From Caulobacter sp. Root655 (GTDB lineage: Bacteria; Pseudomonadota; Alphaproteobacteria; Caulobacterales; Caulobacteraceae), in assembly GCF_001427665.1 (NCBI RefSeq), contig NZ_LMHC01000025.1, forward strand, positions 62,001 through 126,000: a stretch of 64,000 nt of DNA, written 5' to 3'. Below, piece after piece: positions 49,272 to 58,177 of this stretch (position 1 is the first letter of the stretch; each line of letters starts with the position of its first letter). The notes under the pieces are model-generated. The model saw nothing but the letters and a program-made list of their open reading frames with translations, was not told the origin of the DNA and did no database searches. The translations under genes were made by a program, and so were the position numbers.

Positions 49272-51944
49272 TCACGCCTCGGCTTTGGCTTTCTTGGCGG
49301 CGGGCTTTTTCGCCGCCGGTTTCTTGGCCGCCGGCTTCTTCGCCGCAGTCTTCTTCGCAGGAGCCGCGCCATCCGCCGCGACGGCCTTCGCCTTGGCTGG
49401 AGCCTTCTTGGTCGCCGCCTTCTTCGCCGGCTTCTTGCCGCCGCCCTTGGCGACGCGGTCGGCCAGCAGCACCACGGCCTCGTCCATGGTCAGGGCGGCC
49501 GGATCGGCGCCCTTGGGGACGTTGGCGTTGGTGTCGCCGTGCTTGATGTAGGGCCCGAAGCGCCCCGACAGCACGCGCACCGGCTTGCCGTCTTCCGGGT
49601 GATTGCCCAGCTCGGCCAGCGCCGCAGCCTGGCCGCGCTGCGGACGCCCGCCGCCGGCCCGCTTGTCGGCCAGCAGCACCACGGCGCGGTTCAGGCCGAT
49701 GTCGAACACCTCCTCGGGGTTTTCCAGGTTGGCGTAGGTGCCGTCGTGCAGCACGAACGGCCCGAAGCGGCCCAGGCCGGCGGTGATGGTCTTGCCGTCG
49801 TCCGGATGCTTGCCGACCTCGCGGGGCAGGGACAGCAGGCGCAGGGCCTTTTCCAGGTCCAGCCCGGCCGGCGTCCAGCCCTTGGGCAGGCTGGAGCGCT
49901 TGGGCTTGTCGCCGCTGTCGGTCGCCGCTGGTTCCTCGACATAGGGTCCGAAGCGGCCGTTCTTCAGCCACACCGCGCGGCCGGTCGCCGGGTTGATCCC
50001 CAGCTCCTTGTCGGCGGCTTCGGCCTCGCCGTCGCCCTCGGACGTCGCCAGCTGGCGGGTGAACCGGCATTCGGGATAGTTCGAACAGCCGATGAAGGCC
50101 CCGAACTTGCCCACCTTCAGCGACAGCATCCCTGTGCCGCAGGTCGGGCACAGGCGCGGGTCCGACCCGTCGCCCTTGTCGGGAAAGATGTGCGGGCCCA
50201 GCGACTCGTTGAGGGCGTCCAGGACGTTGGTGGTGCGCAGTTCGGCGATCTCGCCGACGGCGGCGTGGAAGTCCTTCCAGAAGTCCCGCAGGAATTCCTT
50301 CCAGTCCAGCTTGCCGTCTGACACCAGGTCGAGCTTTTCCTCCAGCGCGGCGGTGAAGTCGTACTCCACGTAGCGGCGGAAGAACTGCTCCAGGAACGCG
50401 GTGACCAGGCGGCCCTTGTCCTCGGGAATGAAGCGCTGCTTGTCCATGCGGACATATTCGCGGTCGCGCAACACGGTCAGCACCGAGGCGTAGGTCGAGG
50501 GGCGGCCGATGCCCAGCTCTTCCATCTTCTTGACCAGGCTGGCTTCCGAATAGCGCGGGGGCGGCTCGGTGAAGTGCTGGTCGGCGCGGGCGTCCAGCAC
50601 CTTGGCGGTCGCGCCTTCCTCGATCATCGGCAGGCGGGCGGAATCTTCGTCGCCCTCGTCGTCGCGGCCTTCCTCGTAGACGGCCAGGTAGCCGGGGAAC
50701 AGCACCACCTGGCCGGTGGCGCGCATCCCCGTCTGGCCGTCGGCGCTCTCCAGGTCGACGGTGGTGCGCTCGATGCGGGCGCTCTCCATCTGCGAGGCGA
50801 TCATCCGCTTCCAGATCAGTTCGTAGAGGCGGGCCAGGTCCGGCTCCAGCCGCAGCGAGGCCGGGTTGCGGTTCAGGCTGGTCGGGCGGATGGCTTCGTG
50901 AGCCTCCTGGGCGTTCTTGGCCTTGGCCTTGTAGTAGCGCGGGGTCTCGGGGACGTAGGGCGCGCCGTAGACGTTGCCGATCACGCTGCGCGCCTCGGCG
51001 ATGCCCTCGGGTTCCACCGACACGCCGTCGGTCCGCATATAGGTGATCAGGCCGACGGTCTCGCCGCCGATGTCGATGCCTTCATACAGCTTCTGGGCCG
51101 CCTGCATGGTGCGCTGGGCCGAGAAGCCCAGCTTGCGCGAGGCTTCCTGCTGCAGGGTCGAGGTGGTGAAGGGCGGGGCGGGCGAGCGCTTGCCCGGCTT
51201 CTTCTCGACGGCGGCGACCTTGAAGGTCGCCTTCTCCACCGCGGCCTTGGCGGCCAGGGCCGAGCCCTCGTTGTTGAGGTCGAACTTGGTGAGCTTCTTG
51301 TTCTCGTGCTTGACCAGCCGGGCGACGAACGGCTCGGCCCCGGCCGTGACGTCGGCCTCGACGCTCCAGTATTCCTGGGTCTTGAAGCGCTCGATCTCCA
51401 GCTCGCGGTCGACGATCAGCCGCAGGCAGACCGACTGCACCCGGCCGGCCGAGCGCGAACCGGGCAGCTTGCGCCACAGCACCGGCGAGAGGGTGAAGCC
51501 GACCAGGTAGTCCAGGGCGCGGCGGGCCAGATAGGCCTCGACCAGCTCCATGTCGATGTCGCGCGGATGGGCCATGGCCTCCAGCACCGAGGTCTTGGTG
51601 ATGGCGTTGAAGGTGACGCGCTGGACGGACTTGTCCTTGATCGCCTTCTTCTTCTGCAGCACTTCCAGCACGTGCCAGCTGATCGCTTCCCCTTCGCGGT
51701 CGGGGTCGGTGGCCAGGATCACGCCGTCGGCGCCCTTCATGGCGTCGACGATGTCGCCGATCCGCTTGGCGCCCTTGGCGTCGGCCTCCCAGTGCATCGC
51801 GAAGTCGTTGTCGGGCTCCACCGAGCCGTCCTTGGACGGCAGGTCGCGGATGTGGCCGTACGAGGCGAGAACCGTGTAGCCGGAACCCAGGTACTTGTTG
51901 ATGGTCTTGGCCTTGGCCGGGCTCTCGACGACGACGACGATCAT
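49272..51944 (-). CDS. topA: DNA topoisomerase I (type IA)
   Basis: The 890-residue product has the toprim domain at its start (MIVVVVESPAKAKTINKYLG, DPDREGEAISWHV), the catalytic tyrosine in LITYMRTDG at about residue 313, one zinc-ribbon (CPTC...CSNYPEC), then a set of GRFGPYV/GRFGPF C-terminal repeats and a tail of Lys/Ala (KKPAAKKPAAKK...). It relaxes negative supercoils; the tail probably binds DNA or RNA polymerase. It is the first minus-strand gene of the topA-rnr stretch. The start at 51944 is just before the toprim domain, as usual. Confidence 0.97.
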   Translation of the reverse strand: MIVVVVESPAKAKTINKYLGSGYTVLASYGHIRDLPSKDGSVEPDNDFAMHWEADAKGAKRIGDIVDAMKGADGVILATDPDREGEAISWHVLEVLQKKKAIKDKSVQRVTFNAITKTSVLEAMAHPRDIDMELVEAYLARRALDYLVGFTLSPVLWRKLPGSRSAGRVQSVCLRLIVDRELEIERFKTQEYWSVEADVTAGAEPFVARLVKHENKKLTKFDLNNEGSALAAKAAVEKATFKVAAVEKKPGKRSPAPPFTTSTLQQEASRKLGFSAQRTMQAAQKLYEGIDIGGETVGLITYMRTDGVSVEPEGIAEARSVIGNVYGAPYVPETPRYYKAKAKNAQEAHEAIRPTSLNRNPASLRLEPDLARLYELIWKRMIASQMESARIERTTVDLESADGQTGMRATGQVVLFPGYLAVYEEGRDDEGDEDSARLPMIEEGATAKVLDARADQHFTEPPPRYSEASLVKKMEELGIGRPSTYASVLTVLRDREYVRMDKQRFIPEDKGRLVTAFLEQFFRRYVEYDFTAALEEKLDLVSDGKLDWKEFLRDFWKDFHAAVGEIAELRTTNVLDALNESLGPHIFPDKGDGSDPRLCPTCGTGMLSLKVGKFGAFIGCSNYPECRFTRQLATSEGDGEAEAADKELGINPATGRAVWLKNGRFGPYVEEPAATDSGDKPKRSSLPKGWTPAGLDLEKALRLLSLPREVGKHPDDGKTITAGLGRFGPFVLHDGTYANLENPEEVFDIGLNRAVVLLADKRAGGGRPQRGQAAALAELGNHPEDGKPVRVLSGRFGPYIKHGDTNANVPKGADPAALTMDEAVVLLADRVAKGGGKKPAKKAATKKAPAKAKAVAADGAAPAKKTAAKKPAAKKPAAKKPAAKKAKAEA

Positions 51945-52133
51945 TAGGACTCTGGACCTGGGGAGAAGGGGTCTTGTCCCCAGCGCACCTTGGGGGCGAA
52001 CCTTGGACGAAGCGCCGGAAAGTGGGGGCGGCGCCAGGGGTCTGTCAACGGCGGCTGTGGCGATCGCCGCATTTGGATCGTGGCTCTCTCTATAAGAGAG
52101 AGGATTATTTGGCGCCGGATCGCTGCGGAGCGC

Positions 52134-53174
52134 CTATCGGGCTGGCGGAGATTTTCGGGCCGCATCGACCACCGACCGGACGGCGTAGACCACGACCTGG
52201 GGGGCGTCGTCCTGGATATAGTGCCTGGAATCCGGGACCAATCGGAACTCACCCGTGGTCGAACGCGCCGCCAGCTTGCGGTTCAGGTCGTGCTTGATCG
52301 CCGTGCCTTTCTTCCAGTCCTCGGGCTCGCCGGGAGGGGGCGCGGGAAAGGACACCAGCACGATCAAGGGCAGGGCGCCGAAGTCACGTTGCTTGGACCC
52401 GGCCTGACGGGAATCGACGCTGTCTCCATCGGCGTCGGCCAACATGCTGCGGATTTCCGAGATATTGGCCGCGATGTAGTTCGCCTTGCCCCAGCGCCGA
52501 TTGATCTCTTCGTGAAAGGCGGGCTCCTTGCCCGGCGGATCTTCCAGGCAGTCGGCGGGATTGTGGGCCGGTGTCAGATCGGCTTCCCGCGCGGCCTTCA
52601 GGCAGAGCTCGCTGTCGGCGAGCGATTTCGCGAAGGCCGTCCTGCCCCGGTCCCACAGCGAACCATAGGCGCGGCCATCGCCCGGCTGGGCCGGATCCAT
52701 CAGCACCAGGCCCGCCACGCGGTCGGGATGCAGGTTGGTGAAATAGGTGGCGTAGAGCCCGCCCAGCGAATGGCCGACCAGCACGACGGGGCCGTCGATC
52801 GGCGCCTTGTCGAGCAGCAGCGCCAGGTCGGCCACGGTGTTGTCGGCGTCCGACGCCCGTCGCGCCGCGTCGCTGAGGCCGTAGCCGGCGCGGTCATAGG
52901 CGCAGGTTCTCGTGAAGGTCGCGATACGCGCCTGCACCTTGCGCCAGGCCAGGCTGTCGTCGCCCATGCCGGATTCCAGGATCACCGTCGGGGCGCCCTG
53001 GCCCAGGCAGACGAGATTGAGGTGGCGGCCGGGTTCGACCGCGACCATCTGACTGGTGGTCGCGTAGAATGCAGGACCAAGACCTTGGTTGGGGGCGGCT
53101 TCCGCCGCTTGGGTTGAAACTGGGCCGGCGAGGGCGATTAGCGTAGCGGTCGCGAGAAGGCCGATGAGTTTCAT
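52134..53174 (-). CDS. Secreted alpha/beta hydrolase
   Basis: The 346-residue product has a signal peptide (MKLIGLLATATLIALAGPVSTQAAEA) and the alpha/beta hydrolase nucleophile elbow GHSLGG, with an oxyanion segment (LESGMGDDSLAW) and a C-terminal His (SRHYIQDD). It is probably a periplasmic or cell-surface esterase or amidase, similar to haloalkane/epoxide-hydrolase-like proteins; substrate unknown. Head-to-tail with topA (stop to start 189 bases) but with a separate start, so a separate unit is likely. Confidence 0.86.
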   Translation of the reverse strand: MKLIGLLATATLIALAGPVSTQAAEAAPNQGLGPAFYATTSQMVAVEPGRHLNLVCLGQGAPTVILESGMGDDSLAWRKVQARIATFTRTCAYDRAGYGLSDAARRASDADNTVADLALLLDKAPIDGPVVLVGHSLGGLYATYFTNLHPDRVAGLVLMDPAQPGDGRAYGSLWDRGRTAFAKSLADSELCLKAAREADLTPAHNPADCLEDPPGKEPAFHEEINRRWGKANYIAANISEIRSMLADADGDSVDSRQAGSKQRDFGALPLIVLVSFPAPPPGEPEDWKKGTAIKHDLNRKLAARSTTGEFRLVPDSRHYIQDDAPQVVVYAVRSVVDAARKSPPAR

Positions 53175-53274
53175 TGAAGTGTCCCGCCCGAAGATCAGTC
53201 GAACACTGTCGACGATCTAGGTTCCCGTCAAGGTTGACGGAATTCTGGGCACGAGAACCTGTCCGCGGGTTCGG

Positions 53275-53682
53275 TCAGGCGGCTCCTGCCTTGCGCGGGC
53301 GACCGCCCTTGGCGCCGTTCGCCCGCGCGGCGGCGGCCTTGGCGGGAGACGAGCTTCGCCCGGCGATCCGAGCCATGTGCGCCTTCGTGCCGAAGATGCC
53401 GGCGGCCAAGCCCGGGATCGACAGGTCAACGTCCAACGCTTCCCAGTGGAGGCCGTAGCCGGCGCCCAGGACTTCCACTTGGGCCAGCTGTTCGTCGGTG
53501 GCGGTCTCGAGACCCTGGCCCAGGCGCGCTGGGAAGGCAAAGGCCGATCCGCTGGTGAGCTCCACGACAATACGACCTGTCGCTTGATCGTATCGAGCGG
53601 AGGCGGCTCTCGGCTCAATCAGGGCAAGTTGCTCGCCAAGCGCGGTGGCGGCGTCGATTTCCGCGTCAGTCAGCTCAGCCAT
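53275..53682 (-). CDS. DUF2442 protein (partner of DUF4160)
   Basis: The 135-residue product has ASARYDQATGRIVVELTSGSAFAFPARLGQGLETATDEQLAQVEVLG, characteristic of DUF2442, then LHWEALDVDLSIPGLAAGIFG and a basic tail RANGAKGGRPRKAGAA typical of an HTH/AT-hook-like end. The ATG at 53682 overlaps the DUF4160 end by eight bases, so translation is coupled. The pair is often listed as a possible type II toxin-antitoxin or small regulatory module; here only sequence and gene order support this. Confidence 0.85.
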   Translation of the reverse strand: MAELTDAEIDAATALGEQLALIEPRAASARYDQATGRIVVELTSGSAFAFPARLGQGLETATDEQLAQVEVLGAGYGLHWEALDVDLSIPGLAAGIFGTKAHMARIAGRSSSPAKAAAARANGAKGGRPRKAGAA

Positions 53683-53914
53683 GGATCTCGCTCCACCATG
53701 CGAGCAGGTCGTCACGCTGTTCTCTCACGATTGCCAGCGCTCGACGAACGTCCGCACGTTTCATGCCCTTGTTCCAAACGAGCCTCGGTGCATCGCCAGG
53801 TCCCGAGAGTTCGATTTTCGTCTCACCGTCACCGATCACATGGACATGCGCGGGCTCGTGGTCATCCACGTAGATGACGACGCGCATTCCGGACGCGCGA
53901 TGGACGGTGACCAC
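53675..53914 (-). CDS. DUF4160 protein (possible toxin of a DUF4160/DUF2442 pair)
   Basis: The 79-residue product starts MVTVHRASGMRVVIYVDDHEPAHVHVIGDGETKIEL, the hallmark DUF4160 pattern (strand, DDHEPAHVHV, strand), followed by two helices. It overlaps the DUF2442 gene start, suggesting one module. It would be the small, upstream protein of the pair. I do not claim a demonstrated toxic activity; family members are of unknown function. Confidence 0.85.
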   Translation of the reverse strand: MVTVHRASGMRVVIYVDDHEPAHVHVIGDGETKIELSGPGDAPRLVWNKGMKRADVRRALAIVREQRDDLLAWWSEIHG

Positions 53915-53942
53915 CGTCAGAATAACCCATCACGATAGGTTT

Positions 53943-55046
53943 TCAAGTGCCCGCCACCATCCCGCCCGGCAGCAGCTCCGCCCGCTCGGCCAAGGCCAGC
54001 TCCACCAGCGCCGCCATCACCGCCGAGGTCGGGGCGCGGGTGGCGCGGACCAGTTCGTCGCGGGACACGGGGGTGGGGGAGAGCAGGGCGGCCACCGCCT
54101 CGCGCAGGGCGTCGTGGTCGAGGTCGGCGCCGTCGTCCTGCGCCGCATAGGGGCGCTCGCGTTCGCGCAAGGAGGCCTGGCCCGACAGCGAGCGCAGCAC
54201 GTCCTCGACGCTCTCGCAGAGGATCGCGCCCTGGCGGATCAGGTCGTTGGGGCCCTTGGCGCGGGGGTCGAGCGGCGAGCCGGGCACGGCGAAGACGTCG
54301 CGGCCCTGCTCGGCGGCCAGGCGGGCGGTGATCAGCGAGCCGGACTTCAGCTCGGCCTCGACGACGATGACCCCCAGCGACAGGCCCGAGATGATGCGGT
54401 TGCGGCGCGGGAAGTCCTTGGCGATGGCCCGGCGGTCGCAGGCGCTTTCGCTGACGATGCAGCCGCCCTCGGCCGCGATGCGGGCGTGCAGGCCGGCGTG
54501 CTCGGGCGGGTAGATGTCGCTGACTCCGCCGCCCAGCACCGCCACGGTGCCGGTCGACAGGGCGCCCTCATGGGCCGCGCCGTCGACGCCGCGCGCCAGG
54601 CCGGAGACCACGACATAGCCGTGCTGGCCCAGTTCGGCGGCCAGTTGGCGAGCGAAGCGCTGGCCGCCGGCCGAGGCGATGCGGGCCCCGACGATGGCCA
54701 GGCTGGGCTGGGGCAGCAGTTCGGCGTGGCCCAGGGCCCACAGCACCGGCGGCGGCGGGTCGAGGGCGGCCAGGCGGGAGGGGAAGTCCGGCTCGCCGGC
54801 GCAGATCAGCCGCGCGCCCAGCCTGGCGCCGGTTTCCAGTTCGCGAAGGATCTCGTCCTGCGGCGGCGGGCGCAGGGGCGTGGCGCGGCCGGCCCGGCGA
54901 GCCAGGTCGGGCAGGGCGGCGAGGGCCCGCTCGGCCGAGCCGAAGCGGGTCAGCAAATGGTCGAAGGCGACGGGGCCGACCGTCTCGGTGCGCGCCAGCC
55001 GAAGCCAGGCCAGGCGCTCTTGGTCCGAGAGGCGGCGCGGGCTCAC
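53943..55046 (-). CDS. dprA: DNA-processing protein DprA
   Basis: The 367-residue product starts at GTG 55046, which overlaps the plsY stop. It has the Rossmann-like DprA domain (SLAIVGARIASAGGQRFARQLAAELGQHGYVVVSGLARGVDGAAHEGAL, FPRRNRIISGLS, EAELKSGSLITARLAAEQGRDVFAVPGSPLD) and a C-terminal winged helix (ALREAVAALLSPTPVSRDELVRATRAP). DprA binds ssDNA and loads RecA during natural transformation. A fused open frame joining plsY and dprA to about 605 codons is accidental. Confidence 0.94.
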   Translation of the reverse strand: MSPRRLSDQERLAWLRLARTETVGPVAFDHLLTRFGSAERALAALPDLARRAGRATPLRPPPQDEILRELETGARLGARLICAGEPDFPSRLAALDPPPPVLWALGHAELLPQPSLAIVGARIASAGGQRFARQLAAELGQHGYVVVSGLARGVDGAAHEGALSTGTVAVLGGGVSDIYPPEHAGLHARIAAEGGCIVSESACDRRAIAKDFPRRNRIISGLSLGVIVVEAELKSGSLITARLAAEQGRDVFAVPGSPLDPRAKGPNDLIRQGAILCESVEDVLRSLSGQASLRERERPYAAQDDGADLDHDALREAVAALLSPTPVSRDELVRATRAPTSAVMAALVELALAERAELLPGGMVAGT

Positions 55047-55705
55047 GCGCCCTCGACGGTGTTTGGGGGAGGCGGCGCTTCCGCCGTCTTCTTCTGGCCG
55101 ATCCGGGGCTCGTCGCCCTTCAGCAGTCGGCTGATGTTGTCCTTGTGGCGGATGAAGATCAGCACGGTCATGAACAGGCTGAGGGCCAGCATCGGATAGG
55201 GCTGGTCGGTGGCCAGGGCGAAGGGCGCGGCGAAGGCGGCGGCGACCAGGGCGGCCAGGGAACTGATGCGGAACAGGACGGCCACGGCGATCCAGGTTAC
55301 CGCCGCCAGCACGCCCACCGGCCAGCAGGCGGCCAGCAGCACGCCGTAGAAGGTGGCCACGCCCTTGCCGCCCTTGAACTTCAGCCAGACCGGGAACAGG
55401 TGGCCGGTGAAGGCCGCGCCGCCGGCCAGGGCGACGATCGCGGCGTTGTCGTGGGTCAGCCAGCGGGCCAGCAGCACGGCCACCACGCCCTTGCCGGCGT
55501 CGCCCAGCAGGGTGATGGCCGCCAGGTCCTTGCGGCCCGAGCGCAGCACGTTGGTCGCGCCGATATTGCCCGAACCGATCTGCCGGATGTCGCCCGCCCC
55601 GCCCAGCCGCGTGGCGATCAGCCCGAACGGGATCGAGCCCAGCAGGTAGCCACCGACGATGGCGATCGCGAGGGTGAGGTAAGCGGCTTGGGCGAGATCT
55701 TGCAC
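55043..55705 (-). CDS. plsY: Glycerol-3-phosphate acyltransferase PlsY
   Basis: The 220-residue product has about five transmembrane helices and the PlsY signature segments GGYLLGSIPFGLIATRLG, GSGNIGATNVLRSGRK and FKGGKGVATFYG. It transfers the acyl group from acyl phosphate to glycerol 3-phosphate in the inner membrane, the first step of phospholipid synthesis. The C-terminal tail is Pro/Glu-rich. The ATG at 55705 is before the first hydrophobic segment. dprA overlaps its stop by four bases, so the two are coupled. Confidence 0.94.
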   Translation of the reverse strand: MQDLAQAAYLTLAIAIVGGYLLGSIPFGLIATRLGGAGDIRQIGSGNIGATNVLRSGRKDLAAITLLGDAGKGVVAVLLARWLTHDNAAIVALAGGAAFTGHLFPVWLKFKGGKGVATFYGVLLAACWPVGVLAAVTWIAVAVLFRISSLAALVAAAFAAPFALATDQPYPMLALSLFMTVLIFIRHKDNISRLLKGDEPRIGQKKTAEAPPPPNTVEGA

Positions 55706-55764
55706 GTAAATACGACCTATGGATGTGGTGAGGGTGCCGGGCGTAGCTAGGCAGTGGCAAGGGC

Positions 55765-55822
55765 GAAAACGCCGGTTTCGGCTTTTATAGCGGAGCCGTC
55801 GGTAGGGACTCCACCGTTTTCC
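55765..55822. repeat. 58-base interspersed element, family G, copy 1
   Basis: GAAAACGCCGGTTTCGGC begins and ACTCCACCGTTTTCC ends the element; the ends GAAAACG and CGTTTTC are complementary. A second copy of the same 58-base length lies at 60816-60873 and differs mainly in its central third. In the same forward frame both copies read KTPVSA then GTPPFS, so it may be coding-derived. Confidence 0.8.
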
Positions 55823-55953
55823 CTGGCTCCCGAACCGGGCCCCTCCTCAGGCAGGCGCTCGCAGGGTGGGGCGAGGTCGGCTCGCGTCCCCCATTCCGGC
55901 CTGCGCGGCGTCCGGTGTCGGGCCTTCGACCTTAGGGGCGAATGACGCGCAAT

Positions 55954-55976
55954 TAGTAATGACAATCATTCGCAAT
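55954..55976 (+). promoter_or_regulatory. Candidate Fur box upstream of the TonB receptor
   Basis: TAGTAATGACAATCATTCGC (in 55954-55976) contains ATGACAATCAT, a close match to the Fur core GATAATGATAATCATTATC. It lies about 50 bases before the receptor ATG in otherwise GC-rich DNA, supporting iron-dependent repression. Confidence 0.65.
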
Positions 55977-56022
55977 AAAGGTAGCTGAGCCGCCCTAGGC
56001 TGAAACCATGGGTGGGTAGACG

Positions 56023-58155
56023 ATGACTCTTCGAAACGCATTGTGCGCTGGCGCTCTTGGCGTGATGGGTTCGGGCTGGTGCGCGTGGGCGCCCGCCGCC
56101 GCGGAAACGATCTCTTCCGGCTTGGTCGGGGCGGAGACCGATGAGAACACCGCCTCCGTCAGCGCGGTGACAGTCACCGGGACCAAGGCGAGGCTGGACG
56201 CGCCGGCCGAGAACGGCGCGTTGGGCGGCCGCAAGCTCCTCGATACGCCCTACTCCATCACCGTGGTGACCAGCGAGGACATCGAGAAGCGCCAGGCGAC
56301 GACCATCGCCCAGATCTTCGTGCAGGATCCCGCGGTCTTCTCGTTCGCCGCCGCCGGGACCACCAACTGGTGGGGGACGCGGATCCGGGGCCTGGGCGTG
56401 CGCAACTACTACATCGATGACGTGCCGCTGCTGCTGTACTGGGGCGGCGACTTCCCGCTGGAGTCGATCGAGAGCGTGCAGGCGCTGAAGGGCCTGTCGG
56501 GCTTCATGTACGGGTTCGGCGCCCCGGGCGGCGTCATCGCCTATAGGACCAAGCGGCCGACCGCCGAGCCCCTGCTGACCACCGAGGTCGGCTACCGCAA
56601 CGACAGCGTCCTGTTCGCCCACCTGGACGCCGGCGGTCCCGTCGGCCAGGACGGCAAGCTGGGCTATCGGCTCAACCTGGCCGGCGAGAACGGCACGGCC
56701 TACAACGGCGCCGGCGTCGATCGCCTGACCGGATCGCTGGCGCTGGACTATGAGATCAGTCCGAATCTCAACTGGTATTCGACCCTCACCGCCGAACGCA
56801 GCAACCTGCGGGAGGAGCCGCTCCAGATCTATTGGAGCGCCTACCGCGACAGCGCGCTGCCTCGCCCGACCTATGACTACAAGAATTTCAGGGTCGCCAA
56901 TTCGTTCTACAAGTCCGACACCGTCGCCTTCGCCACCGGGCTGGACTGGACGCTGTCGGACGCCTGGAGCGCCGACTTCACCTACGGCTACACGCGCAAG
57001 AAGCACCGCTCGAACAAGATGTTCGCCAACCTGCTCAACGCGGCGGGCGACTATGACGGCAACGTCTACACCTTCGCGGAGCTGGACCAGAACCACTTCG
57101 CCCAGGCTATGCTGAAGGGCGACCTGCGAAGCGGCCCGATCCGGCACGAGATCGTCGCGGGCGCGTCCTACATGATCTCCACCGCCGACTTCGGGGCCGG
57201 CTATTACTGGTCCAACGATTTCAACGGCAACATCTATCGGCCGCAGACCTTCACGGCCAACACGGACATCGATTTCAGCACCGATGGCTTGCCGTCTGAA
57301 GAGCGCCAGAAGGCGGTGTTCGTCAGCGACACCCTGCATTTCGGGGAGCACTGGCAGGCGGTGCTGGGCCTGCGGCGCACGCAGTACGCGCTGCGGGACC
57401 TCGACGGCGATCCGGCGGTCGATTCCGGCTACAAGACCTCGGCGACCAGCCCGACCGTCGCCCTGATCTACAAGCCCGCCGCCTATGTCTCGATCTACGG
57501 CAGCTATGTCGAATCCATGGAAGGCGGCACGCGGGTGGGCGGCCAGTACGCCAACGCCGGTGAAGTGCTGGGCGCCACCGTCAGCAAGCAGCGGGAGGTC
57601 GGCCTCAAGTACGACCACGGCTCCCTGGGCCTGACGGCCGCGGCCTTCCGGGTCGAGCGCGCCAACCAGATCGACAGCCTGGTCGACGGCCTGCGCTACC
57701 TGAGTCAGGACGGCCTGACGCTCTACAAGGGCGTTGAGGTCAGCGGCGACTACCGCGTGACCGAGGATCTGCGGCTGGGCCTGGGCGCGCTCCACCTGGA
57801 CCCGACGATCACCGATGTCTCGGCGGGCAATGAGAGCCTTCGCGGCAACATTCCGGCCGAGGCCGCGCGCTGGCAGGTCACGGCCAACGCCGAATACGCG
57901 GTCGCGGCCGTGGAGGGCCTGAGCCTGCACGGCGACGCCCGCTACTACGGCAGGGCGCCGACCAACGACGCCAACGCCCTGTACATTCCCAGCCGAACCC
58001 TGGTGAACCTCGGCTTCCGCTACGAGACCCGGATCGGCGCCCAGCGCGTGGCCTTCACCGGCAACGTCAACAACGTCTTCAACAAGAAATACTGGGGCCT
58101 CAGCAACATCGGCGAGGGCGTCAACGGCTCGCTGTCGGCCAAGGTCTACTGGTGA
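56023..58155 (+). CDS. TonB-dependent siderophore-type outer-membrane receptor
   Basis: The 710-residue product has a signal peptide (MTLRNALCAGALGVMGSGWCAWAPAAA), a TonB-box-like VTVTGTK, a plug domain (DTPYSITVVTSEDIEKRQATTI, GTRIRGLGVRNYYIDDVPLLLYWGGDFP, GFGAPGGVIAYRTKRPT) and a beta-barrel with alternating aromatic strands and the terminal motif SLSAKVYW. The layout is that of FecA/FhuE-like siderophore receptors. A Fur box precedes it, so iron-siderophore import is likely. The specific ligand is not known. Convergent with the hydrolase at 58178. Confidence 0.93.
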   Translation: MTLRNALCAGALGVMGSGWCAWAPAAAETISSGLVGAETDENTASVSAVTVTGTKARLDAPAENGALGGRKLLDTPYSITVVTSEDIEKRQATTIAQIFVQDPAVFSFAAAGTTNWWGTRIRGLGVRNYYIDDVPLLLYWGGDFPLESIESVQALKGLSGFMYGFGAPGGVIAYRTKRPTAEPLLTTEVGYRNDSVLFAHLDAGGPVGQDGKLGYRLNLAGENGTAYNGAGVDRLTGSLALDYEISPNLNWYSTLTAERSNLREEPLQIYWSAYRDSALPRPTYDYKNFRVANSFYKSDTVAFATGLDWTLSDAWSADFTYGYTRKKHRSNKMFANLLNAAGDYDGNVYTFAELDQNHFAQAMLKGDLRSGPIRHEIVAGASYMISTADFGAGYYWSNDFNGNIYRPQTFTANTDIDFSTDGLPSEERQKAVFVSDTLHFGEHWQAVLGLRRTQYALRDLDGDPAVDSGYKTSATSPTVALIYKPAAYVSIYGSYVESMEGGTRVGGQYANAGEVLGATVSKQREVGLKYDHGSLGLTAAAFRVERANQIDSLVDGLRYLSQDGLTLYKGVEVSGDYRVTEDLRLGLGALHLDPTITDVSAGNESLRGNIPAEAARWQVTANAEYAVAAVEGLSLHGDARYYGRAPTNDANALYIPSRTLVNLGFRYETRIGAQRVAFTGNVNNVFNKKYWGLSNIGEGVNGSLSAKVYW

Positions 58156-58177
58156 GGCTGGAAGAGGGACCCTCGTT

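Larger units (their letters stand above)
55706..56022. other. Intergenic region between plsY and the TonB receptor
   Basis: The 317 bases contain no convincing gene. They hold the 58-base repeat (55765-55822) and the Fur-like box (55954-55976). Divergent promoters of plsY and the receptor must lie here. Two short frames that pass through the repeat (for example 55754-55945 on the forward strand) are not supported by an RBS. Confidence 0.5.

Noticed and set aside
53943..55760. Apparent 605-codon fusion covering plsY and dprA
   Set aside because: The first part is plsY read in the wrong frame; true dprA begins at the GTG overlapping the plsY stop.
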